The notes beneath the pieces are model-generated. The model was given only the letters and a program-made list of their open reading frames with translations. It was not told the origin of the DNA and ran no database searches. A stretch of 52,065 nt of DNA from contig JANOYC010000042.1 in NCBI GenBank assembly GCA_031428675.1, positions 1 through 52,065 of the forward strand, read 5' to 3'. This document shows positions 1 through 5,356 of the stretch, one piece after another; positions within the stretch are counted from its first letter, which is position 1; each line of letters starts with the position of its first letter. A program made the translations under genes and the position numbers. Source of the stretch: JANOYC01 sp031428675. GTDB lineage: Bacteria > Actinomycetota > Actinomycetes > Actinomycetales > Microbacteriaceae.

Positions 1-235
1 CGTCCTGCTCGTAGTAGACGTTGGGGACACCTTCGGGGATGAACCAGCCGTCACTCTCCACACCGCAGTCATCGATATACGACGGCGGGACAAGGTACGT
101 GATCAAGGTGTCCTCGATCGGCGTGTACTCGTCCGCCTTCGCGAACATGGGTGACGCTGACCCCGCGAGGAGCAACCCTCCCGCGATCGCCAACCCGGCG
201 TTGCGGAAGGCTGGTATTCTGAATTGTGTGGACAT
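1..235 (-). CDS. Secreted protein of unknown function, 3' end outside the window
   Basis: The frame opens with ATG at 235 and stays open to the window edge, giving about 78 residues. The N-terminus is a Sec signal peptide: basic MSTQFRIPAFRN, then a Gly/Ala/Leu-rich core, with likely cleavage near Ala-Lys-Ala. The mature part begins DEYTPIEDTL and contains one Cys so far and an acidic, aromatic-rich stretch. An AGAAAGG about 14 bases upstream is a possible ribosome site. It lies downstream of the ParB-like and 135-aa genes on the same strand, so it probably belongs to the integrated element. No family was recognised. Lipoproteins are unlikely because no lipobox is seen. The reading frame is well supported, the function unknown. 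Confidence 0.6.
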   Translation of the reverse strand, partial: MSTQFRIPAFRNAGLAIAGGLLLAGSASPMFAKADEYTPIEDTLITYLVPPSYIDDCGVESDGWFIPEGVPNVYYEQD

Positions 236-261
236 GGTCTCTGACGGACCTTTCTGCTCAG

Positions 262-293
262 GCCCCCGACTCGACCTCGGGGGCTTTCCTTTT
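262..293 (+). terminator. Stem-loop with T-rich tail, oriented for plus-strand transcripts
   Basis: GCCCCCGA (262-269) pairs perfectly with TCGGGGGC (277-284) around a 7-base loop, followed by TTTCCTTTT. The tail is on the plus strand, whereas the neighbouring genes are on the minus strand. It may stop antisense transcription, or simply be a stable hairpin in the leader of the secreted-protein gene. Confidence 0.55.
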
Positions 294-305
294 GGGTGGG
301 GAGAA

Positions 306-713
306 CTACGCGGCACGCTCAGCGGTCAACGGCACACCATCAACCTCGATGACCCGCCCGAACCTGTCGCGGGCCTCATCAGCCACACGCCGCGCCTGAG
401 CGAGCAGAGGTGCCGCTTTACGCACATAGCCCGTCGCGACGAACTCGTACTCGGAGAACTCCATGAGATCGAACGGCACATGCTCACCGGCCTCATTCAC
501 GACCGGCGCGAACGGAAGCCCGTCAGACTTCGCGTTGAACATTTGAGTCACCGCACGACGGATACCGTCATCCGCGATGTAATCCCGGATATGCTGCGGA
601 ACATTCGGGAGGACCGCTTGGAACACTTCGCGGTGTGATGCGCGAGCGCCGAACTCGGCCTCGTACGTTTCCCTGATCAGATCGCCTAGTTCTTCACGTT
701 CGGACGTAGCCAT
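306..713 (-). CDS. Hypothetical 135-aa protein of the integrated element
   Basis: This soluble, charged protein of 135 residues has no signal peptide or membrane segment and was not recognised. Its start codon (713-711) directly abuts the stop of the ParB-like gene (716-714), so the two are probably translationally coupled and functionally linked. It is mostly predicted-helical, with an acidic N-terminus (MATSEREELGDLIRETYEAEFG) and a C-terminal helix rich in Ala and Arg. Small proteins of this kind sit beside ParB-like genes in actinobacterial phages and plasmids. That context supports a role in the same element but says nothing specific about function. Confidence 0.6.
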   Translation of the reverse strand: MATSEREELGDLIRETYEAEFGARASHREVFQAVLPNVPQHIRDYIADDGIRRAVTQMFNAKSDGLPFAPVVNEAGEHVPFDLMEFSEYEFVATGYVRKAAPLLAQARRVADEARDRFGRVIEVDGVPLTAERAA

Positions 714-1718
714 TTACTTCACTCTCCGTAGGGTCGGGCGGGTTGCAGACTCGAGGTCTGTTGCGGTTGATGCGATGCGGGTGAAGTTGTCCCGCCAAAT
801 CTCGACAGCGAGCGGGTTCGCGGAGGTCATCGCCTCGCGGATGGTGTCCGCGCCGCCGTTCTTCTCGATGACTTGCAGGGCGTTATTCACGGCGACGAAG
901 ATCGCGTCTGCCAACTTCACGAAATCCGGTGCGTCGTTCGTGACGGGGCGGACACTGCGGCGCTTGTCGGCGTCGATGGACAGGCGGAGGTTGTTGAGGC
1001 GCATGGTGAGCTCGGGACCGTCATACCCGCGGAGCGCTGCAGCGAGCTGCACGGCCCGGCCCGGCTCGCCCTTGTCGATGTAGTACTGAAGATCGGGGAA
1101 GTCGGTTGCTGCGGTTGCGGCGGCGACAGCCTCCGTCACACGCTTATAGGAGGGGTCCACTTTCCCTGTGAGGTCTGCTTCGGAGAGCGCGGCCTTGGCG
1201 ATGTCCTGCACCTGCTCGGGCAGGGTTTCGTCGGTCGCGACCTTCTGCATGGTGCGGGTTTTGCGGATCGTCTCCGCGCCGAATCCCGTTGCCTTCGCCG
1301 CCGCTTCCCTCGGTCGCGGGGCTGAACCTTCGGCCAAGTTGGCCGAAGGTGCCTTGCCTGCTTTCTTCCGCTGATCTGCGAGGGGCTTGAGTACGTTCTC
1401 GATCTTCGCCGCGAGGTCAGCCGCCTCGGTCGGCTTCAACGGCTCCCGCTCCGTGTTCTCATCCGACTCCGCCTGCAAGATCGCCGCGGCCTCCGTGAGG
1501 TTCGTCACAACAGTGACCGGGACACGCTCCCAGCCGAGCGCACGGACCGCTTCAAGGCGACGACCACCAGCGACCAGTCGAAGGTCCGCGGTCACCACGA
1601 TCGGGTGCAAGAGCCCCACAGTTTCGATGGATGCCGCGAGAGCATCTATCCCGGTCATGGTGCGGCGTGCGCGGTCTTCAACGCGGATCGCGCCGAGCGC
1701 TACCGTGTCGGCGCTCAT
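714..1718 (-). CDS. ParB-like nuclease-domain protein
   Basis: The first ~70 residues form a ParB/Sulfiredoxin-type N-terminal domain: a helix (IDALAASIETVGLLHPIVV) and then the signature VAGGRRLEAVRALGWERVPV, equivalent to the GxRR box that binds CTP in canonical ParB. A helical middle segment (about 90-180) includes a possible HTH (AAAKATGFGAETIRKTRTMQ). The C-terminal half is helical and unassigned. At 334 aa it is a normal ParB length, but no ParA or parS-like array is seen nearby. It overlaps the upstream excisionase-like gene by ATGA and abuts the 135-aa gene. Such proteins occur in phages and integrative plasmids, where they may act in partition, gene regulation or as nucleases. The domain call is firm; the role is inferred. 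Confidence 0.75.
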   Translation of the reverse strand: MSADTVALGAIRVEDRARRTMTGIDALAASIETVGLLHPIVVTADLRLVAGGRRLEAVRALGWERVPVTVVTNLTEAAAILQAESDENTEREPLKPTEAADLAAKIENVLKPLADQRKKAGKAPSANLAEGSAPRPREAAAKATGFGAETIRKTRTMQKVATDETLPEQVQDIAKAALSEADLTGKVDPSYKRVTEAVAAATAATDFPDLQYYIDKGEPGRAVQLAAALRGYDGPELTMRLNNLRLSIDADKRRSVRPVTNDAPDFVKLADAIFVAVNNALQVIEKNGGADTIREAMTSANPLAVEIWRDNFTRIASTATDLESATRPTLRRVK

Positions 1719-1921
1719 GCCGCGTCTCCGCCGTCTGCGATAGCGGGCGTGAGCATTGCATCGACGGCGCTTGCCGGGATTCGAATCTGACCGCCCGGCA
1801 GTTTCGCGAACGGTATCTGCCCTGATGCGATGTACCGGTTCACGGTGCGGGTGGAGACCCGCAGCCGCTTCGCCGCTTCCAGTTTGCTGAGGCTCAGTTC
1901 CCCCGATATGCGCTCCGTCAT
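1715..1921 (-). CDS. Excisionase-like helix-turn-helix protein, 68 aa
   Basis: This is a small winged-helix protein of the MerR/excisionase class: LSKLEAAKRLRVSTRTVNRY is the HTH and IASGQIPFAKLPGGQIRI the wing, with a short acidic tail. Such proteins bind DNA as excisionases (recombination directionality factors) or as Cro-like regulators. The start is put at ATG 1921 rather than the in-frame ATG at 1957, because a near-consensus promoter (TTGACA, 17 bp, TATTGT) lies between them and would begin the transcript at 1921. The gene is therefore predicted leaderless. It overlaps the ParB-like gene by 4 bases and is divergent from the repressor-like gene, as cro or xis genes are in temperate-phage switch regions. 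Confidence 0.75.
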   Translation of the reverse strand: MTERISGELSLSKLEAAKRLRVSTRTVNRYIASGQIPFAKLPGGQIRIPASAVDAMLTPAIADGGDAA

Positions 1922-1947
1922 GAGCATGACAATATGCGCTCCGTCAT
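1906..1947. repeat. Two 16-bp direct repeats at the excisionase-like promoter
   Basis: ATATGCGCTCCGTCAT occurs identically at 1906-1921 and 1932-1947, 26 bp apart. One copy lies in the promoter spacer, overlapping the -10 region, and the other covers the first codons of the excisionase-like gene. A related ATATGACGGCG follows on the plus strand near 1969. Spacing and position suggest operator sites for one of the two divergent HTH proteins. Confidence 0.5.
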
Positions 1948-1957
1948 ACTCTGTCAA
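1922..1957 (-). promoter_or_regulatory. Leaderless promoter of the excisionase-like gene
   Basis: On the minus strand TTGACA (1957-1952) and TATTGT (1934-1929) are separated by exactly 17 bp. The predicted transcription start falls at the ATG at 1921, so the mRNA would have no leader. Confidence 0.65.
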
Positions 1958-2008
1958 CTGACGACACCATATGACGGCGTGTCGTGTTCATCCTTTAGCG
2001 CTGAACTC

Positions 2009-2045
2009 TTGACGTAGTGGCGCGATGTGTCCTAAGTTGTCACAC
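2009..2045 (+). promoter_or_regulatory. Leaderless promoter of the repressor-like gene
   Basis: TTGACG (2009-2014) is followed after 18 bp by TAAGTT (2033-2038), and the ATG at 2046 lies 8 bases further on. No ribosome-binding sequence precedes this ATG, which fits a leaderless transcript. The short inverted repeat GTCA-CACA-TGAC overlaps the start codon and could be an operator. Confidence 0.55.
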
Positions 2046-2321
2046 ATGACGAACCCGATCGCCACCACCCAGCGACAATCAGCCGCCGACGAGATCATCG
2101 GTGAAAACATTCATCGATTGATGTGGAAGGCCCGCCTAACGCAGACGCAACTCGCAATGCGGTTAGGAATGACCCAAGGCGCTCTCAGCCGCAAGCTCAG
2201 AGGCGACCGACCTTGGTTCGCGGGCGAAATAAAAAGCGCCGCCGACACCTTCAAGGTGCCGGTCGGCGCTCTCTTCTCACAGCTCCCCGACTTGGACTCG
2301 AACCAAGAACCTAACGGTTAA
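2046..2321 (+). CDS. Cro/CI-type (XRE) HTH repressor, C-terminus encoded antisense to tRNA-Asn
   Basis: The 91-aa protein has a lambda-repressor-like HTH: a first helix (ENIHRLMWKARLTQTQLAMR), then LGMTQGALSRKLRGDR as the recognition unit, and a further helix (EIKSAADTFKVPVGALFSQL). There is no dimerisation or protease domain. ATG 2046 is preferred over an upstream in-frame ATG at 2025, because the promoter would place the transcript start at 2046. The last 13 or so residues (about QLPDLDSNQEPNG) come from the antisense strand of the tRNA-Asn gene, and the TAA stop is antisense to its anticodon loop. The gene is divergent from an excisionase-like gene. The likely role is immunity or lysogeny repressor of the integrated element, truncated or re-ended by integration. 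Confidence 0.75.
   Translation: MTNPIATTQRQSAADEIIGENIHRLMWKARLTQTQLAMRLGMTQGALSRKLRGDRPWFAGEIKSAADTFKVPVGALFSQLPDLDSNQEPNG
2227..2270 (-). terminator. Rho-independent terminator of tRNA-Asn inside the repressor gene
   Basis: Reading on the minus strand just past the tRNA 3' end, AGCGCCG...GGCACCTT pairs with AAGGTG...CGGCGGCGCT and is followed by TTTTTATTT. It is a strong intrinsic terminator. It lies wholly within the coding region of the opposite-strand repressor, so the same bases encode the C-terminal helix (KSAADTFKVPVGAL) and end tRNA transcription. Confidence 0.8.
2283..2321. other. Probable attachment-site core (attL/attR) in the tRNA 3' half
   Basis: Tyrosine integrases commonly use the segment from a tRNA anticodon loop to its 3' end as the att core, because the element carries a copy that restores the tRNA. 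Here the element's repressor gene crosses exactly this segment. The left copy and the integrase are not in the window, so the site is inferred from context only. Confidence 0.45.
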
Positions 2322-2355
2322 CAGCCGATTGCTCTGCCAATTGAGCTATCGAGGA
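2283..2355 (-). tRNA. tRNA-Asn (anticodon GTT)
   Basis: This is a 73-nt cloverleaf. The acceptor arms TCCTCGA and TCGGGGA pair with one T-G wobble, the D stem is GCTC/GAGC, the anticodon loop is CTGTTAA, and the T arm is CTTGG-TTCGAGT-CCAAG. The discriminator base is G, as usual for tRNA-Asn, and CCA is not encoded. The anticodon stem ATCGG/CCGTT contains a T-T mismatch at positions 28-42, which is uncommon. The repressor-like gene of the adjoining element runs antisense into the 3' half, marking this gene as the probable integration site. Confidence 0.93.
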
Positions 2356-2453
2356 TTGGGAACTGCGTGCTGGCACACCCAAGGGTGAACAGCCATGCCA
2401 CTTTACCAAAGGTTGCTCCCCGACCAAATCGGCACGTCATCCCGCGCGGTTCG

Positions 2454-3446
2454 TCAGTCAGCGAGCAGCAAGCAGGTGGGCGACGGCACGGGCAACGACG
2501 CGAACATGTGCGGCATTCCGTCGCCGCCGACATCGTGCACCGTGACGGAATTCGAACGCTGATTGGCGACATACAAACGCCCTCCGGCAAACGCAAGGTG
2601 TCTCGGCCAGCGTCCGCCGCAGTCGACGAACCCAACGGCGCCAAGTCGTGCCTGCGCGTCGAATTCGGTCACGGCGATGCGATTGCTTCCCCGCAGACCC
2701 GACCAGGCGAATCGGCCATTGTCGTCCCAGACGATACCTGACGCCTGGTCGCCCGACTCTCGGCCGGCAAGCGGCAGATGCTCAGCCACGGTGAACGTGT
2801 CGCCGACGCGGTCGAGCACGAAGATCTCGCAGCTGAGCTCAGCGAGCACGATCACGCGACCTGACGGATGCAGAGCCAAGTCCCGCGGACCGCAACCAGC
2901 GGGCAGCGCAACGTCACTCATTCGCGTCAACACGCCATCATCGCTGCTGTGCACCCGAATGACGTCCGCCCCGAGATCAGCGGTCAACACAATGCGGTCA
3001 TCGACAGCGAGGGCGCAATGGGCGTGTGCAGAGTCTTGCTCGGGCTTCGGCCCGAAACCGCTCGCTGGCAACCTCTGCCCCGGAGTGATCAGCGTGCCGT
3101 CTGCGGCAATAGAGTTCACGCCAACCGCGCCGTCACCGTAGCTGGATGAGACGAGCGCGTTGTTGATGAGGTGCAGGTGGCAGGGCGCCGGCCCGGCCGC
3201 GGGAACGCGTGACGTCTTGCGAAGCTCGACCCCGTGTTCGACCCGCTCGAACGACGCGAGCGTGGCCGAGCCTTCGCCGACCGCATAGACCGCGTCTGCC
3301 GACCGGACGAGGTAGGAGGGCGAGTCGGCGTGTGCCGCAAGGGTCACCGAGAAGCTGGCCCCGTCATCCGGCGTCGTGAGGTGGAGGATTCCGTCGGCGG
3401 ATCCGCCCATGTCTGCGGTGTAGGTGCCGACCCAGAAATCTGTCAC
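2454..3446 (-). CDS. Lactonase family protein (6-phosphogluconolactonase-like beta-propeller)
   Basis: This 330-aa cytosolic protein is built of repeated blades (for example GVYRV-like strands and GPRDLALHPSGRVIVLAEL), the pattern of the seven-bladed YbhE/lactonase family. PCHLHL, DSAHAHCA and WPRHLAF carry the conserved His residues that line the propeller centre in that family. In bacteria, members hydrolyse 6-phosphogluconolactone or other lactones. The substrate here is not shown by sequence. It starts with GTG and follows the dehydrogenase gene after only 2 bases, so the two are co-transcribed with the ABC ATPase gene. Paired with an oxidoreductase, it may open a lactone made by that enzyme, but this is inference. 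Its stop is about 100 bp from tRNA-Asn. Confidence 0.8.
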   Translation of the reverse strand: MTDFWVGTYTADMGGSADGILHLTTPDDGASFSVTLAAHADSPSYLVRSADAVYAVGEGSATLASFERVEHGVELRKTSRVPAAGPAPCHLHLINNALVSSSYGDGAVGVNSIAADGTLITPGQRLPASGFGPKPEQDSAHAHCALAVDDRIVLTADLGADVIRVHSSDDGVLTRMSDVALPAGCGPRDLALHPSGRVIVLAELSCEIFVLDRVGDTFTVAEHLPLAGRESGDQASGIVWDDNGRFAWSGLRGSNRIAVTEFDAQARLGAVGFVDCGGRWPRHLAFAGGRLYVANQRSNSVTVHDVGGDGMPHMFASLPVPSPTCLLLAD

Positions 3447-3448
3447 CG

Positions 3449-4525
3449 TCAGTACCCCGCCCCCGGGTCGACGACACCGATGAAGGCGCCGCCTCCGACA
3501 AAAGCACGGACGTTTGCCCGGATGCGTGACGCGAGCAGCGGCGCGGTCATTTCGTTGGTGTCGGCCGAGTGGGAGGTGATGATGCAGTTCGGCTCGTTCC
3601 AGAGGGGATGGCCGTCGGGTAGGGGCTCCGGATCGGTGACATCGAGCGCCGCTCCCGCGATCGCGCCAGATCGCAGGGCTGAGACGAGGGCGTCGCTGTC
3701 AACGAGCGACCCGCGGGCGATGTTCACGAGGATCGCATGGTCGGGCATGGCCGCGAACGCTCGCGCGTCGAACAACTGAGCGGTGTCTCCCGTTCCGGCG
3801 GCCGCGATGATGACGATGTCGGACTCGGGCAGGACGTCGAGGAGCTGCTCGCTGGTCACCGTGCGGATAGCGCCGGCGACCCGTCCTGGTAAGCGGCGCA
3901 CAATCGTTATCGCTGGTTCGAAGACCGAGAGCAGGCGCATTGTCTCGAGTGCGACACCGCCCGCACCGACGATGGTGACACGCCGGCCGTAGAGAGACTC
4001 GCCGCGGCGGCTTTCGGCCCACGACGTTGTCCGCGCCTTCTGCGGCAATTCGCGCAGTAGCGCGAGGGTGAGCGCCACCGCGTGCTCGGCGACCGGTTCG
4101 GAATAGGCACCCTTCGCACTGGTCCACACGGGCAGATGCCGATCGGCAAAACGTGAGAGAAGAGGCGCAAAGGCGTCAACCCCGGCCCACGGCAGTTGCA
4201 CCCAGCCGATCGAGGGATGCGTCTCAAGAATCTCAGCGAGGTCATCGGCGTTTCGCTCCGACAGCCACACGATGCCGCGCGTCGCATCGCTGAGCGGAGT
4301 GATCTCGCCACCACCCGCGACGACCGCGTCGACGAAGGCGCCTTTAGGCCGAGGGAGCACAGCGATCGGGCCGGGGGTTGGACGGTGAACCGACTCCGTC
4401 TGGGTCGAGTGATCGGCGAGCAAGTCACGGTGTTCGCCCGGCGCCCTCCGCCGAGCGTGCGGCGCTGTCGTCGCCGCCTGTTCCGACGACCCGGGCTTCG
4501 GGTTCTCCGTTGATGCTGACGCCAT
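3449..4525 (-). CDS. D-isomer-specific 2-hydroxyacid dehydrogenase family protein
   Basis: An NAD(P)-dependent oxidoreductase acting on 2-hydroxyacids or 2-ketoacids. The Rossmann motif is VTIVGAGGVALETMRLL. The catalytic set is visible as Arg in NIARGSLVDSDAL, Glu in DVTDPEPLPDGHPLW and His in CIITSHSAD. The first ~55 residues are Ser/Pro/His-rich and not part of the fold. They are kept because ATG 4525 has a good ribosome site (GGAAGGGG, 7-base gap), whereas the core alone would lack one. The glycine motif GAGGVA differs from the usual GxGxxG. It sits 2 bases after the ABC ATPase gene and 2 bases before the lactonase gene. The substrate is unknown. Confidence 0.8.
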   Translation of the reverse strand: MASASTENPKPGSSEQAATTAPHARRRAPGEHRDLLADHSTQTESVHRPTPGPIAVLPRPKGAFVDAVVAGGGEITPLSDATRGIVWLSERNADDLAEILETHPSIGWVQLPWAGVDAFAPLLSRFADRHLPVWTSAKGAYSEPVAEHAVALTLALLRELPQKARTTSWAESRRGESLYGRRVTIVGAGGVALETMRLLSVFEPAITIVRRLPGRVAGAIRTVTSEQLLDVLPESDIVIIAAAGTGDTAQLFDARAFAAMPDHAILVNIARGSLVDSDALVSALRSGAIAGAALDVTDPEPLPDGHPLWNEPNCIITSHSADTNEMTAPLLASRIRANVRAFVGGGAFIGVVDPGAGY

Positions 4526-4527
4526 GG

Positions 4528-5352
4528 TCAATCCCCTTCCATTCGCGACGGGTCCGAGTCGAGAGCGACCGCCAGTCGTGCGACGTAATCGTGAGTCGGG
4601 TCGGCGAGCAACTCGTCGATCGTGCCGAGCCCAACGAGCGCACCCGACTGCAACACCGCAACCCGATCACTCACGTGTCGGATTTCGCTGACCGTATGAG
4701 TCACGACGATCGCCGACAGATCCCGGCTCTCCTGCAGGTCGCGAATGATGTCGAGCACCGCCTGACGCACGGTGATGTCGATGCCGGCGGTAGGGTCATC
4801 CGCCACCAGCAGCGCCGGATCCAGCACGAGCGCGCGCGCAACAGCGATGCGCTGACGCTGCCCACGGCTGAGTTCGTGCGGAAAGCTGTTCATGCATGAC
4901 ATGGGCATGCGCACCGCATCGACGACGGTCGCCACGGCGATCGCCGCCTCGCGCTGATCGAAATGGCGGTCGCGCTCATAAATCGGCGCTGCCACGTTCT
5001 CGCCGACGGTGAGGTGAGGATCGAGTTTCGCCCCGCCGTCTTGCGGCACATATCCGACACGCAGCGTGAGGGCATTGCGTTCCTTCTTGGTTATGCCCCG
5101 CAACTCATGCCCGAGCACGCGGATCGATCCGCCCACGATCTCAGGCGAGTCGTGGCGCGCGGTTCCACCATGGCCAGCGATCGTCTGCGCGAGCGAGCTC
5201 TTGCCCGACCCGGATTCGCCGATCAAAGCGAGAATCTCACCGCGACGAATATCGAGATTCAGTCCGACGATCGCATCGACGCGCGCCGAGGAGCGAGTCG
5301 CCGGATAACACAACGTCAGGTCGGTCGCGTGCATGACGAGCGGTGATGCCAT
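4528..5352 (-). CDS. Orphan ABC transporter ATP-binding protein (dipeptide-type)
   Basis: This 274-aa ABC ATPase resembles the Dpp/Opp/nickel import subfamily. It has Walker A GESGSGKSS (45-53), a Q-loop at VPQDG, the signature LSRGQRQR (161-168) and an H-loop His in VVTHT. Walker B reads LLVADDPT, so the usual catalytic Glu is Asp (residue 186), which normally lowers ATP hydrolysis. No permease, second ATPase or binding-protein gene is next to it. It lies between dnaG (4 bases upstream) and the dehydrogenase/lactonase pair. It may serve a transporter encoded elsewhere, or act in a non-transport role. Domain call firm, partner unknown. Confidence 0.85.
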   Translation of the reverse strand: MASPLVMHATDLTLCYPATRSSARVDAIVGLNLDIRRGEILALIGESGSGKSSLAQTIAGHGGTARHDSPEIVGGSIRVLGHELRGITKKERNALTLRVGYVPQDGGAKLDPHLTVGENVAAPIYERDRHFDQREAAIAVATVVDAVRMPMSCMNSFPHELSRGQRQRIAVARALVLDPALLVADDPTAGIDITVRQAVLDIIRDLQESRDLSAIVVTHTVSEIRHVSDRVAVLQSGALVGLGTIDELLADPTHDYVARLAVALDSDPSRMEGD

Positions 5353-5356
5353 CCTG

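Noticed and set aside
1922..1957. Twelve-codon N-terminal extension of the excisionase-like protein
   Set aside because: A near-consensus promoter occupies this stretch, and the first codons repeat the true start region because of the 16-bp direct repeat.
2025..2045. Seven-codon N-terminal extension of the repressor-like protein
   Set aside because: The promoter -10 region lies inside it, so it would not be transcribed. ATG 2046 fits the promoter spacing.
4528..5352. Complete ABC import system
   Set aside because: No permease or binding-protein gene adjoins the ATPase; neighbours are dnaG and two metabolic genes.
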